A DNA stretch of 64,000 bases, from NCBI RefSeq assembly GCF_000308755.1, contig NZ_BAGF01000058.1:1-64000 (forward strand), in the 5' to 3' direction. This DNA comes from Nocardia pneumoniae NBRC 100136 (GTDB lineage: Bacteria; Actinomycetota; Actinomycetes; Mycobacteriales; Mycobacteriaceae). A program made the position numbers and the translations under genes. Positions 8,404 through 16,961 of the stretch are shown piece after piece; the first letter of the stretch is position 1, and every line of letters begins with the position of its first letter. The notes below the pieces were generated by a model. That model did not search any database. It saw nothing but the letters and a program-made list of their open reading frames with translations, and was not told the origin of the DNA.

Positions 8404-8451
8404 TCAACGCTGGACGCGCCGGCCGATTACGAGCAACTCGTTTCGATTCAC
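8404..8451 (-). CDS. ilvB attenuation leader peptide
   Basis: A 15-residue open frame, MNRNELLVIGRRVQR (GTG start). It carries a consecutive Leu-Leu-Val-Ile run and one further Val, the amino acids made or controlled by this pathway. Ribosome stalling there when charged branched-chain tRNAs are scarce would let the downstream RNA refold and bypass the terminator at 8322-8360. Leader peptides of this kind are described upstream of ilvB in other actinobacteria. There is no ribosome site; a promoter -10 box ends 7 nt before the GTG, so the transcript is probably leaderless. Confidence 0.82.
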   Translation of the reverse strand: MNRNELLVIGRRVQR

Positions 8452-8458
8452 GCGCACG

Positions 8459-8488
8459 ACGTTAAGCGTGTGTGAACCGAAGAGTCAA
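8459..8488 (-). promoter_or_regulatory. Promoter of ilvL-ilvBNC
   Basis: On the minus strand, TTGACT (-35, 8483-8488) and TAACGT (-10, 8459-8464) are separated by 18 nt. Seven nucleotides then lead to the GTG of the leader peptide, putting the transcription start at or next to that codon. Confidence 0.72.
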
Positions 8489-8566
8489 ACAGAGGACCCC
8501 TTGTGTCCCATTATGTGGGACAGTGCGGTTGCTTGTGTCCGTTCACCAGGATGCGAGGATGGTGGT

Positions 8567-9160
8567 GTGTCATCACCGCATCAGTCCGTGCCACCTTCTG
8601 AATCGTCCCATACGTCCGCCGCGACGACGGATACGGGTAGCGCACGGGACGCCCATGTGATCCGCATCCCACGACTGGCGTTCCTCGGCGTGTTCATCCT
8701 GCTGATGTGCGTGTTCTTTCCGTTCGTCGGCTGGCCCGCCGGACTGTGGTGGCTGCTGCTCATCCCGGTCGTGGTGCTGGCCTGGGTGCTGCGGACGCAG
8801 ACCACGGTGTCGGACGCCGGACTGGACCTGCGGACGCTTTTCGGCTCGCGTCATCTGGACTGGGCACAGGTGAAGGGCGTACGGATCCCGAAACGCGGAT
8901 ACGTGCGCGCCGACCTGACCGACGGCACCGAGGTGAAGTTGCCCGCGGTGAGCTATGACCGGCTGCGCGATCTTGCGACGGCGTCCAATGGGCGGATTCC
9001 GGACCCGTTCGCGAGGCCGGAGGAAACCGAGGCGCGCAGCGCCGATGGCGAGACCGCGGACGGTGACCGGGAGGCGCAACCCGCCGACGACGCCTCGCGC
9101 ACCAACGGCGTCCCCAAGACGGCCGAAGCCGAGGACACCGACGGCAAGGGCGCGCAGTAA
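8567..9160 (+). CDS. PH-domain membrane protein (CFP-6-like)
   Basis: A 197-residue protein with a short Ser/Thr-rich N-terminus, two closely spaced membrane helices (about residues 35-55 and 60-78) and then a bacterial PH domain (VSDAGLDLRTLFGSRHLDWAQVKGVRIPKRGYVRADLTDGTEVKLPAV read in parts). The last 50 residues are a charged, probably disordered tail. Its place next to ilvBNC and before the DoxX and LppZ-like genes matches M. tuberculosis Rv3004 (low-molecular-weight antigen CFP-6). The biochemical role is unknown. The GTG start has a GAGGATGG site a few bases upstream. Confidence 0.85.
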   Translation: MSSPHQSVPPSESSHTSAATTDTGSARDAHVIRIPRLAFLGVFILLMCVFFPFVGWPAGLWWLLLIPVVVLAWVLRTQTTVSDAGLDLRTLFGSRHLDWAQVKGVRIPKRGYVRADLTDGTEVKLPAVSYDRLRDLATASNGRIPDPFARPEETEARSADGETADGDREAQPADDASRTNGVPKTAEAEDTDGKGAQ

Positions 9161-9525
9161 CTCCGCGATACACCGCATCGATCCGCAGGCGACCGAGACC
9201 ACAACGCGGCCGCCCCGGCAGGGAACATCCGGGGTCGGTCGGGTGTTGCGGCCAAGTGATGGGATGATTTCACCGGGAGCACCGATCCCCCCATCACTCT
9301 CGACGGTCCGGCACCTCCGGCGACACCGTCAGCGTCGACCACACCACTGGCGGCGACGAACCGAAAAGGCCGAGACCGAAACACGGACTGATACCCAGCG
9401 ACACACACAGCGCGTCGGCCGTGACCGACATGTCGGCGCGACCAGCGGCGGGAGTAACGTAAAGCCGCCGCCGAGCGAGCTCTGCGCCGTCGCACGTCAG
9501 CCCCCGCGACCCGAGGACCATCGAA
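9161..9525. other. Intergenic region upstream of ilvD
   Basis: No convincing gene on either strand. The right end carries the ilvD ribosome site (GAGGACC, about 6 nt before the ATG) and a TAACGT hexamer near 9454-9459 that could be a -10 box; I see no matching -35. No attenuator like the ilvB one was found here. Confidence 0.4.
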
Positions 9526-11367
9526 ATGCCACCGCTTCGTTCACGAACCACGACCATCGGCCGCAATGCCGCAGGCGCCCGCGCACTCTGGCGCGCCACC
9601 GGCATGACCGACACCGACTTCGGCAAGCCGATCGTCGCCATCGCGAACTCCTACACCCAGTTCGTGCCCGGGCACGTGCATCTGAAGAACGTCGGCGAGA
9701 TCGTGGCCGACGCGGTGCGCGCCGCCGGTGGCGTGCCGCGCGAATTCCACACCATCGCCGTGGACGACGGCATCGCCATGGGACACGGCGGCATGCTCTA
9801 CTCGCTGCCCTCGCGCGAGATCATCGCCGACTCGGTCGAATACATGGTGAACGCGCACACCGCCGACGCGCTGGTCTGCATCTCCAACTGCGACAAGATC
9901 ACCCCGGGCATGCTGAACGCCGCCATGCGACTGAACATTCCGGCCGTGTTCGTCTCCGGCGGACCGATGGAGGCGGGCAAGGCCGTGGTCGTCGGCGGCG
10001 TCGCGCAGGCCCCGACCGACCTGATCACCGCGATCTCCGCGAGCGCGAATCAGGCCGTGTCGGAAGAGGGTTTGGCCGAGGTCGAGCGGTCCGCGTGCCC
10101 GACCTGCGGCTCGTGCTCGGGCATGTTCACCGCCAACTCGATGAACTGCCTCACCGAGGCGCTGGGTCTCGCCCTGCCCGGCAACGGCTCCACGCTCGCC
10201 ACGCACGCCGCGCGGCGGGCCCTGTTCGAGAAGGCGGGCACGGTGGTGGTGGACATCGCCAACCGCTGGTACCGCGAGGACGACGCGTCCGTGCTGCCCA
10301 GGAACGTCGCCAACGCCAAGGCTTTCCGCAACGCCATGGCATTGGATGTCGCGATGGGCGGCTCGACCAACACCGTGCTGCACACGCTGGCGGCGGCGCA
10401 GGAGGGCGAGATCGACTTCGATCTGCACACCATCGAGGAGATCAGCCGCCGCGTGCCCACGCTGTCGAAGGTGTCGCCCAACTCCGACTACCACATGGAG
10501 GACGTGCACCGCGCCGGCGGCATCCCCGCCATCCTGGGCGAGCTGCGCCGCGCAGGCCTGCTGGAGACCGACGTCACCACGGTGCACACCAAGACCTTCG
10601 ACGAGTGGCTGGACACCTGGGACATCCGCTCCGGCAAGGCATCCCAGGAAGCCGTCGAACTGTTCCACGCGGCGCCTGGCGGGGTGCGCACCACCGAGCC
10701 GTTCTCCACCGACAACCGCTGGTCGTCCCTGGACACCGACGCCGAGGGCGGGTGCATCCGCGATCTGGAGCACGCCTACACCAAGGAGGGCGGCCTCGTC
10801 GTCCTGCGCGGCAACATCGCGCCCGACGGCGCGGTGCTCAAGACCGCGGGCATCGACGAGGAGCTGTTCTCCTTCCAGGGTCCGGCCGTGGTGGTGGAGT
10901 CGCAGGAGGAGGCCGTGTCGGTCATCCTGGGCAAGAAGATCAAGCCGGGCGACGTCATCGTGGTCCGCTACGAGGGCCCCGCCGGTGGCCCGGGCATGCA
11001 GGAGATGCTGCACCCCACCGCCTTCCTGAAGGGCTCGGGGCTCGGCAAGCAGTGCGCGCTGATCACCGACGGCCGATTCTCCGGCGGCACCTCGGGTCTG
11101 TCGATCGGGCACATCTCCCCCGAAGCGGCCAGCGGCGGCGTCATCGGCCTGGTCGAGAACGGCGACCAGATCCGCATCGACGTCGCCACCCGCACGCTCG
11201 AGGTGCTCCTCGACGACGCCGTGCTCGCCGAGCGCCGCGCGAAGATGGAGGCCTCCGAGCGTCCGTGGCAGCCGGTCAACCGCGATCGTCCGGTCACGAC
11301 GGCCCTTCGCGCCTACGCCGCGATGGCGACGTCGGCCGACAAGGGTGCCGTGCGCCAGGTGCCGTAG
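9526..11367 (+). CDS. ilvD: Dihydroxy-acid dehydratase
   Basis: A 613-residue dihydroxy-acid dehydratase, the third step of isoleucine/valine synthesis, which dehydrates the dihydroxy acid to the 2-keto acid. Conserved iron-sulfur cluster and metal residues are visible in SNCDKITPGM (near residue 125) and CPTCGSCSGMFTANSMNCL (near residue 190), with DDGIAMGHGGM and GRFSGGTSG also present. Length is normal. It is transcribed away from ilvBNC and separated from it by the CFP-6-like gene; in M. tuberculosis ilvD (Rv0189c) is elsewhere, so its linkage here is a local difference. Confidence 0.97.
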   Translation: MPPLRSRTTTIGRNAAGARALWRATGMTDTDFGKPIVAIANSYTQFVPGHVHLKNVGEIVADAVRAAGGVPREFHTIAVDDGIAMGHGGMLYSLPSREIIADSVEYMVNAHTADALVCISNCDKITPGMLNAAMRLNIPAVFVSGGPMEAGKAVVVGGVAQAPTDLITAISASANQAVSEEGLAEVERSACPTCGSCSGMFTANSMNCLTEALGLALPGNGSTLATHAARRALFEKAGTVVVDIANRWYREDDASVLPRNVANAKAFRNAMALDVAMGGSTNTVLHTLAAAQEGEIDFDLHTIEEISRRVPTLSKVSPNSDYHMEDVHRAGGIPAILGELRRAGLLETDVTTVHTKTFDEWLDTWDIRSGKASQEAVELFHAAPGGVRTTEPFSTDNRWSSLDTDAEGGCIRDLEHAYTKEGGLVVLRGNIAPDGAVLKTAGIDEELFSFQGPAVVVESQEEAVSVILGKKIKPGDVIVVRYEGPAGGPGMQEMLHPTAFLKGSGLGKQCALITDGRFSGGTSGLSIGHISPEAASGGVIGLVENGDQIRIDVATRTLEVLLDDAVLAERRAKMEASERPWQPVNRDRPVTTALRAYAAMATSADKGAVRQVP

Positions 11368-11553
11368 CGGTCGCCCCTGCGGCGCTGACGGTCTCGTTTC
11401 CGCCCGCGACGGATCAGCGCTGTCCACTGAGCGGCGCTGTTCAGTCCCGCTCGCCGTGGTCGAGCCGTCGCGGACGACGCCGGTGACTCGCTACCCGCGA
11501 TACCTCCACACCAACTGCCGGGTGAACCCGCGAACAGGGTGACCGCGCGGGCC

Positions 11554-12420
11554 CTAGTCGAACGGGCCGATGCCGGTGAGCGGGTTGCCTCCGTGCAGGT
11601 ACCAGTAGGCGCCGACCGCGGCGGCGATGGCGAGGAGAAGGACGACGAACGAGCCCCCGGCGGGCCGCGTGGCCCAGCCGCGGTTGCGGTCGAAGGACCA
11701 GCGGCCCGGGCCGGTCAGGATGATGGCGGTGGCCGCACCGGCGAGAATGCTCTCCAACTCGACCGCGCCCTGGCCCTCCATGTACTGGAACCCGGGGGCC
11801 ATCCCCTGCTTCCAGGCCCAGGCGTCCAGGACGACCGCGAGCACGGCGCCCGCCGCCAGCGGGGTGGCCAGGCCGAGGATCAGCAGCGCGCCGCCACCGA
11901 CCTCGCCAGCGGTGAGCAGGATGGTGGACACCGTCGGATGGTCCCAGCCACCGCGCTCCATCATCTCGCGGGTGCCGTCCAGACCGGGGCCGTGGAACCA
12001 GCCGGTGAGCTTCTGCAACCCGTGGTAGAGGAACGTGCCGCCGACGACCAGGCGCAGCAGGAACAAGCCGAGATCGAGGGTGCCGCGGCGGTTCTCGGCG
12101 GTGCGGCGGCGCAACCTGCCGGTGTCGGTCGGCGGGGCCGCCGCGGGCGGGATGCTCGCGTAGTCGTAGGTGGGCGTGGCCTTGGTCTCCGCCGTGGTCG
12201 GAACCTCCGGGTCGAGCCCGAGTTCGTCGTCGGTGCGGGGGACGTCCTTGCCCAGCCGTGGGCGCCCGGACGGATCCACGCGATCGAATTGCTCGGTGGG
12301 CGAGTCGAACGGGCTGCTCACGCCTCGACCAGTGGACGACGCCGCCGACTGCTGGGCCGTGGACGGCGCGGTGGCCTCGGCTCGCGGAGGTTCGGGCGTG
12401 TCTTTCGGCTTGTCGGTCAC
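11554..12420 (-). CDS. DoxX-family membrane protein
   Basis: A 288-residue protein. Roughly the first 115 residues are a Pro/Ala/Asp-rich disordered N-terminal arm, then a DoxX domain with four membrane helices (LGLFLLRLVVGGTFLYHGLQKL; ILLTAGEVGGGALLILGLATPL and two more) and a final helix. DoxX proteins are membrane partners in redox or thiol-stress systems; the role here is not known. Position matches Rv3005c. The GTG at 12420 is chosen because TAGGGT lies exactly 7 nt upstream, as for a leaderless mRNA. It is divergent from the LppZ-like gene. Confidence 0.87.
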   Translation of the reverse strand: MTDKPKDTPEPPRAEATAPSTAQQSAASSTGRGVSSPFDSPTEQFDRVDPSGRPRLGKDVPRTDDELGLDPEVPTTAETKATPTYDYASIPPAAAPPTDTGRLRRRTAENRRGTLDLGLFLLRLVVGGTFLYHGLQKLTGWFHGPGLDGTREMMERGGWDHPTVSTILLTAGEVGGGALLILGLATPLAAGAVLAVVLDAWAWKQGMAPGFQYMEGQGAVELESILAGAATAIILTGPGRWSFDRNRGWATRPAGGSFVVLLLAIAAAVGAYWYLHGGNPLTGIGPFD

Positions 12421-12554
12421 GGCCACTACCCTAGGCCGCGCCGCGCTGCCACGGGCGGGTAAGCGGTACGGCGTGTCAGTCGCTGACCGGCTGTGTGCGC
12501 GCAACACCCACCCGGAGGGGGCGCGCGCGACCGTATTTCCGTAACGTCTGAGCT

Positions 12555-13661
12555 ATGAGTTTGGTTGTCGTTGGCCGCCTCGCGGCGAGCTTGGCGCTCG
12601 GTGCCGCGCTGCTGGCCGGTTGCGCCCGGTTCGATGATTCGGCGTCCAGCCCGTTCACCCCGGAACCGACCCTGCGCGGAGCCAACATCGACCCGAAGAA
12701 ACCGAACCAGCCGCCCACCTCGACCACCCGGCCGAGCGGGCCCTGCATCGATCCGGACCCCGCGGTGGTCGCGACCTGCCTCGACACGCTCGGCGGGCTG
12801 GTCACGCTCGGCGACGGCGCACTGGTCGCCGAACGCCGCACCGGACGGATCCTCAAGGTCGCCCCGGAGCAGCCGCCGGTCGAGATCGCCCAGCTCGACG
12901 TGGACGGCTCCACCGACGGCGGCCTGAGTGACATCGCGCTGTCCCCGACCTACCGCGAAGACGGCCTGATGTACGCCTACATCACCACCTCCAGCGACAA
13001 CCGGGTCGTCCGCATCGCCGAGGGCGGCGCGCCGAAGGACATCCTCACCGGAATCCCCAAGGGGCCCAGTGGGAATCGCGGCGCGATTGATTTCGCCGGC
13101 CCCGACCGGATGCTCGTGTTGACCGGCGACGCGGGCAACCCATCGGCGGCGGCCTCCGCCGGCTCGCTCGCCGGCAAGCTGCTGCGGGTGAACTCGCTGG
13201 TGCCCGGCCGCACGTCGCAGCCGGAAATCGCCGTCTCCGGCATCGGCACCGCGGGGGATGTGTGCCGGGACACCAAGGACAGCATCTGGATCACCGACCG
13301 CACCGCGGCCGAGGACCGGTTGCAGCGCATCGACGGGGACGGCGTGGTGACCACCGCGTGGACCTGGCCCGACCGCCCCGGCGTCGCTGGTTGCGCCGCG
13401 GCCGTCGACGGTGTCGCGATCTCGCTGACCCGCGCGAAGGCACTCGCCATCACGGCCGCCGACCCGAACACCCACGCGGTCACCGCGGCGCCGACCCTGG
13501 TCGCCCAGGACCGATACGGCCAGCTCGGCGGCGCCGCGGTCGGCGCGGACGGCACCATCTGGGTGACCACGGTGAACAAGACCGACGGACAGCCCGGCCC
13601 GTTCGACGACCGCGTCGTCCGCATCCCGCCGCCGCAGGCCGGAGGCGGCGGACCGGACTAG
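12555..13661 (+). CDS. lppZ: LppZ-like beta-propeller lipoprotein
   Basis: A 368-residue lipoprotein. The signal peptide ends in the lipobox LLAGC (Cys near residue 23), followed by a Pro/Thr-rich linker and a beta-propeller of the glucose/sorbosone dehydrogenase type (repeats such as DGGLSDIALSPTYREDGLMYAYIT and GDAGNP). The catalytic residues of PQQ sugar dehydrogenases are not clearly conserved, so it may be a binding protein. Length and position agree with LppZ (Rv3006). TAACGT lies 7 nt before the ATG, indicating a leaderless start. Two Cys near residues 62 and 73 may form a disulfide. Confidence 0.86.
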   Translation: MSLVVVGRLAASLALGAALLAGCARFDDSASSPFTPEPTLRGANIDPKKPNQPPTSTTRPSGPCIDPDPAVVATCLDTLGGLVTLGDGALVAERRTGRILKVAPEQPPVEIAQLDVDGSTDGGLSDIALSPTYREDGLMYAYITTSSDNRVVRIAEGGAPKDILTGIPKGPSGNRGAIDFAGPDRMLVLTGDAGNPSAAASAGSLAGKLLRVNSLVPGRTSQPEIAVSGIGTAGDVCRDTKDSIWITDRTAAEDRLQRIDGDGVVTTAWTWPDRPGVAGCAAAVDGVAISLTRAKALAITAADPNTHAVTAAPTLVAQDRYGQLGGAAVGADGTIWVTTVNKTDGQPGPFDDRVVRIPPPQAGGGGPD

Positions 13662-13667
13662 ACGCGA

Positions 13668-13697
13668 AAGGGGCCGATTCCGCGGAGTCGGCCCCTT
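13668..13697. terminator. Bidirectional terminator after the LppZ-like gene
   Basis: A perfect 10-bp stem, AAGGGGCCGA against TCGGCCCCTT, with a loop that itself contains the palindrome TCCGCGGA. It starts 6 nt after the stop codon and lies between convergent genes. Confidence 0.75.
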
Positions 13698-13863
13698 CGA
13701 TCGATCGCCACCCGGTAGCTGCGAGCCTTCCGACCGCCGATGGCGGCCCGGCCCGCGTCCGAGTGGCCGCGTCCGGTCCCTGAGCAGCGCTCGTCAGCCC
13801 TAGCCGCGAAGAGGCTGTTGCGTCCGCACGAGGTCCGTCGCTTGCGCTAGCCGCGGAAGAGCC

Positions 13864-13938
13864 GCAAATCCACGTAGTTCAGTCGCGACTCGTCGGCGCA
13901 CGCCCGTTGTCCAGCGAAGCGAGACCGTACCCGTTCGC
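13864..13938. repeat. Intergenic repeat modules shared with the 60.8-kb region
   Basis: The lppZ-gatB gap holds two short modules, GCAAATCCACGTAGTTCAG (13864-13882) and AGCGAAGCGAGACCG with CCCGTTCGC (13913-13938). Near-identical modules occur in reversed order at 60768-60798 and 60892-60910. No gene is seen in this 300-nt gap. Confidence 0.5.
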
Positions 13939-13958
13939 AGCGCCGCTGACGCGGCACA

Positions 13959-15464
13959 TCAAGCACACGCGGCGAGCACGAGTTCGCGCACCCGCGCGGC
14001 GTCGGCTTGGCCGCGGGTCGCCTTCATGACGTCGCCGACGATCTTGCCCGCGGCCTGGACCTTGCCGGAGCGGATCTTGTCGGCGATGTCGGGGTTGGCG
14101 GCGAGAGCCTTCTCCACCTCGGCCTGCAAGGCGCTGTCGTCGCTGACCATGCCGAGTCCCTTGGCCTCGACGATCTGCGCCGGGTCGCCCTCACCCGCCA
14201 GCACGTAGTCGACGACCTGCTTGGCGACCTTGTTGTTGATGGTCTTCGCGTCGACCAGCTTGATCACCTCGGCCACCTGGGCGGGGGTGATCGGCAGCTC
14301 GTCCAGCGGGACGTCGCGCTCCTTGGCCTTCTCGGTGAGGTAGGCGACCCACCAGGAGCGCGCCTCGTTGGCCGGGGCGCCCGCGTCGACGGTGGCGATG
14401 ATCAGGTCGAGCGCGCCCGCGTTGACCAAGTCGCGCATCACCTCGTGAGACAGGCCCCATTCGGACTGGATGCGCGCGCGGCGCAGCCAGGGGTACTCGG
14501 GGATGGTGCCGCGCAGCTGCTCGACCCACTCGGCGTCGGGCGCGATGGGCTCCAGGTCCGGCTCGGGGAAGTAGCGGTAGTCCTCGGCGGTCTCCTTGCG
14601 GCGGCCGGGCGAGGTGGTGCCGTCGGTCTCGTGGAAGTGGCGGGTCTCCTGCACGATCGTGCCGCCATTCGCGAGCACGGCGGCCTGCCTGCGCATCTCG
14701 AAACGCACCGCGACCTCGACGCTGCGCAGCGAGTTGACGTTCTTGGTCTCCGTGCGGGTGCCGAACTCGGCGGCGCCGATGGGCATCAGCGAGACGTTCG
14801 CGTCGCAGCGCAGCGAGCCCTGCTCCATCTTCACGTCCGAGACGCCGAGCGCCTTCAGCAGATCGCGCAGCGCCGTCACGTACGCCCGCGCCACCTCCGG
14901 CGCGCGCTCCCCCGCGCCGGTGATCGGCTTGGTGACGATCTCGATCAGCGGGACGCCCGCACGGTTGTAGTCCAGCAGGGAGTGACTCGCGCCGTGGATG
15001 CGGCCGGTCGCGCCGCCGATGTGCACCGACTTGCCGGTGTCCTCCTCCATGTGCGCGCGCTCGATCTCGACCCGGAAGGTGCTGCCGTCGTCGAGCAGCA
15101 CGTCCAGGTGACCGTTCGTGGCGATCGGCTCGTCGTACTGGCTGATCTGGTAGTTCTTCGGCTGGTCGGGGTAGAAGTAGTTCTTGCGCGCGAAGCGGCC
15201 CCACGGGGTGATCGCGCAGTTCAGCGCCAGCCCGATCCGGATCGCCGACTCGACGGCCTTCTGGTTCACCACCGGAAGCGAGCCGGGCAGACCGAGGCAC
15301 ACCGGGCACACCTGAGTATTGGGCTGGGCGCCGAACTCGGTCGGGCAACCGCAGAACATCTTCGTCGCGGTGTTCAGCTCGACGTGGACCTCCATGCCGA
15401 GCACCGGCTCGAACCGGGCGATGACATCCGAGTAATCCATCAGGTCGACCGTGGGTGCGCTCAT
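13959..15464 (-). CDS. gatB: Asp/Glu-tRNA amidotransferase subunit B
   Basis: A 501-residue GatB subunit of the GatCAB amidotransferase, which converts Glu-tRNA(Gln) and Asp-tRNA(Asn) to the amidated forms. It binds the tRNA and phosphorylates the misacylated residue using ATP. The cradle domain (EVHVELNTATKMFCGC..PNTQVCPVCLGLPGSLP, with zinc-type Cys pairs), ARKNYFYPDQPKNYQISQ and the C-terminal YqeY-like tail (KIVGDVMKATRGQADAARVRELV) are all present. The second ATG is chosen since TAGACT lies exactly 7 nt upstream. gatA and gatC are about 27 kb away, beyond an inserted block. Confidence 0.96.
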   Translation of the reverse strand: MSAPTVDLMDYSDVIARFEPVLGMEVHVELNTATKMFCGCPTEFGAQPNTQVCPVCLGLPGSLPVVNQKAVESAIRIGLALNCAITPWGRFARKNYFYPDQPKNYQISQYDEPIATNGHLDVLLDDGSTFRVEIERAHMEEDTGKSVHIGGATGRIHGASHSLLDYNRAGVPLIEIVTKPITGAGERAPEVARAYVTALRDLLKALGVSDVKMEQGSLRCDANVSLMPIGAAEFGTRTETKNVNSLRSVEVAVRFEMRRQAAVLANGGTIVQETRHFHETDGTTSPGRRKETAEDYRYFPEPDLEPIAPDAEWVEQLRGTIPEYPWLRRARIQSEWGLSHEVMRDLVNAGALDLIIATVDAGAPANEARSWWVAYLTEKAKERDVPLDELPITPAQVAEVIKLVDAKTINNKVAKQVVDYVLAGEGDPAQIVEAKGLGMVSDDSALQAEVEKALAANPDIADKIRSGKVQAAGKIVGDVMKATRGQADAARVRELVLAACA

Positions 15465-15521
15465 GGCCATAAGTCTAAGTAAGCGTTCGGGCCGCAGCGC
15501 AGCGGCTCTCGCGGCGCGCTG

Positions 15522-16907
15522 CTACTTCGCCGGGACCCGCTGCCGCAGCCAGCCGGTGACGTAGTCGAGCACCTCGGGCGCGATGGTCGTGTGGATGGAG
15601 CTGTACTCGCTGGGACGGCCGGTCTCGGTGGGCTGCATCAGGTGGTTGAGCCCAGGGAAGACGTGGACGGTCGCGTCCGGATCGGCGGCCAGGTGGTCGC
15701 GCATGGGCTGCTCACTCTGGGCGGCGGGAACCTGGAGGTCCTTGCCGCCGAAGAACGCCAGCACCGGGATGCGCAGGGCGGCGAGGGCGGGCGCGGGGTC
15801 GTAGGCGACCAGGGCGGCCAGATTCGGCGTGATTCCCGCGGCCGCCTGCTCGTCGGGCACGCGCTGATCGGCGGGCAGCGCCTGGTTCTGGCGGCGCGCC
15901 AGGTCCTTGGCGCCCGCCAGGTCGCCCGCCTTCAGCAGAGCGGCCAGCTCGCTGATCTCGCGCACCCGGGTGTCCACCTGGTCAGGGGGCGTGCCGTTCG
16001 CGGTCGCGATCAGGCGGGTCTGCTCGACGAGGATGTCCGAGCCGGGCACGCCCGGTCCGGCCATCAGGATGGCGAACGCGACGCCGCTGTCCGGGCGCGC
16101 GGCGACCAGCGGCGCGAGGTAACCGCCCTCGCTGTGGCCGAAGAGCCCGACGCGGGCCGGGTCGATCTCGGGGCGGGCACGGAGGAATCGGACGCCCGCG
16201 GCGGCGTCCTCGGCCAGGTCGGTGTAGGTGGCGTCGTCCAGCTTGCCGCTGGTGCCGCCTACGCCGCGATCGTCGGTGCGCAGCACGGCGTAGCCCGCGC
16301 GGGTGAAGGTGTCGGCCAGCAGCAGGAAGGGCTTGTGGCTCATGAGTTCTTCGTTGCGGTCCTGCGGGCCGCTTCCGGTGATCATCAGAATGGCGGGGAA
16401 CGGGCCCGCCCCCTGCGGCTCGGTCAGTGTTCCCGCGATGGTGATGTCGCCGTTGCGGTAGGTGACGTCCTCGGATTTGTACGGGAACGGCGGCTTCGGC
16501 TCCTGCGGCCGGGCCAGCGGTTCGACCTCGCCGCGGCTCAGCGCGAGGCGGAAGCTTTGGCCTCCCTGCGTGAAATCGCCGGTGATCTCGTCGGATCCGG
16601 ACTCGTACCGGCCGCGGAACACCGGGTCGCCCGGGATATCGGGAATCGCGAACGACACCGCGTTGCGGTCGGAGCTGACGTCCTTCAACTGCACGTCGGT
16701 CGCGCCCTGCGACGGGATGTCGATCGTGGCGGTCCCGTCGTCGCGGAAACTGACCCCGACCTGGATCGGCTGACCGGGTACCTCGATGGAGCCGTGCCAG
16801 TCGCCGGTGATCGGCTCGGGCGGATTCGACTCCGAGCACCCGGCCAGCAGCGCCGCGATCACGAACAGAACCAACGCGATCAGTCGCCCACTGCGCATGC
16901 GATTCAC
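15522..16907 (-). CDS. Alpha/beta-hydrolase lipoprotein
   Basis: A 461-residue extracytoplasmic hydrolase. The signal peptide ends in a lipobox (LLAGC, Cys near residue 24). An N-terminal beta-rich domain (about residues 30-130) precedes an alpha/beta-hydrolase domain of the YpiP/dienelactone-hydrolase-like kind, with the nucleophile elbow GHSEGG near residue 260, an acid in GGKDLQV near residue 390 and a His in GLNHLM near residue 420. The oxyanion region is TGSGPQDRNE. The substrate is unknown, probably an ester or peptide at the cell surface. It lies between gatB and pfkA. Confidence 0.85.
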   Translation of the reverse strand: MNRMRSGRLIALVLFVIAALLAGCSESNPPEPITGDWHGSIEVPGQPIQVGVSFRDDGTATIDIPSQGATDVQLKDVSSDRNAVSFAIPDIPGDPVFRGRYESGSDEITGDFTQGGQSFRLALSRGEVEPLARPQEPKPPFPYKSEDVTYRNGDITIAGTLTEPQGAGPFPAILMITGSGPQDRNEELMSHKPFLLLADTFTRAGYAVLRTDDRGVGGTSGKLDDATYTDLAEDAAAGVRFLRARPEIDPARVGLFGHSEGGYLAPLVAARPDSGVAFAILMAGPGVPGSDILVEQTRLIATANGTPPDQVDTRVREISELAALLKAGDLAGAKDLARRQNQALPADQRVPDEQAAAGITPNLAALVAYDPAPALAALRIPVLAFFGGKDLQVPAAQSEQPMRDHLAADPDATVHVFPGLNHLMQPTETGRPSEYSSIHTTIAPEVLDYVTGWLRQRVPAK

Positions 16908-16961
16908 AGTACCGACGATCGGGATCGGTTCGGGCTATTCGCCGCGCGCATACCGCAGCCG

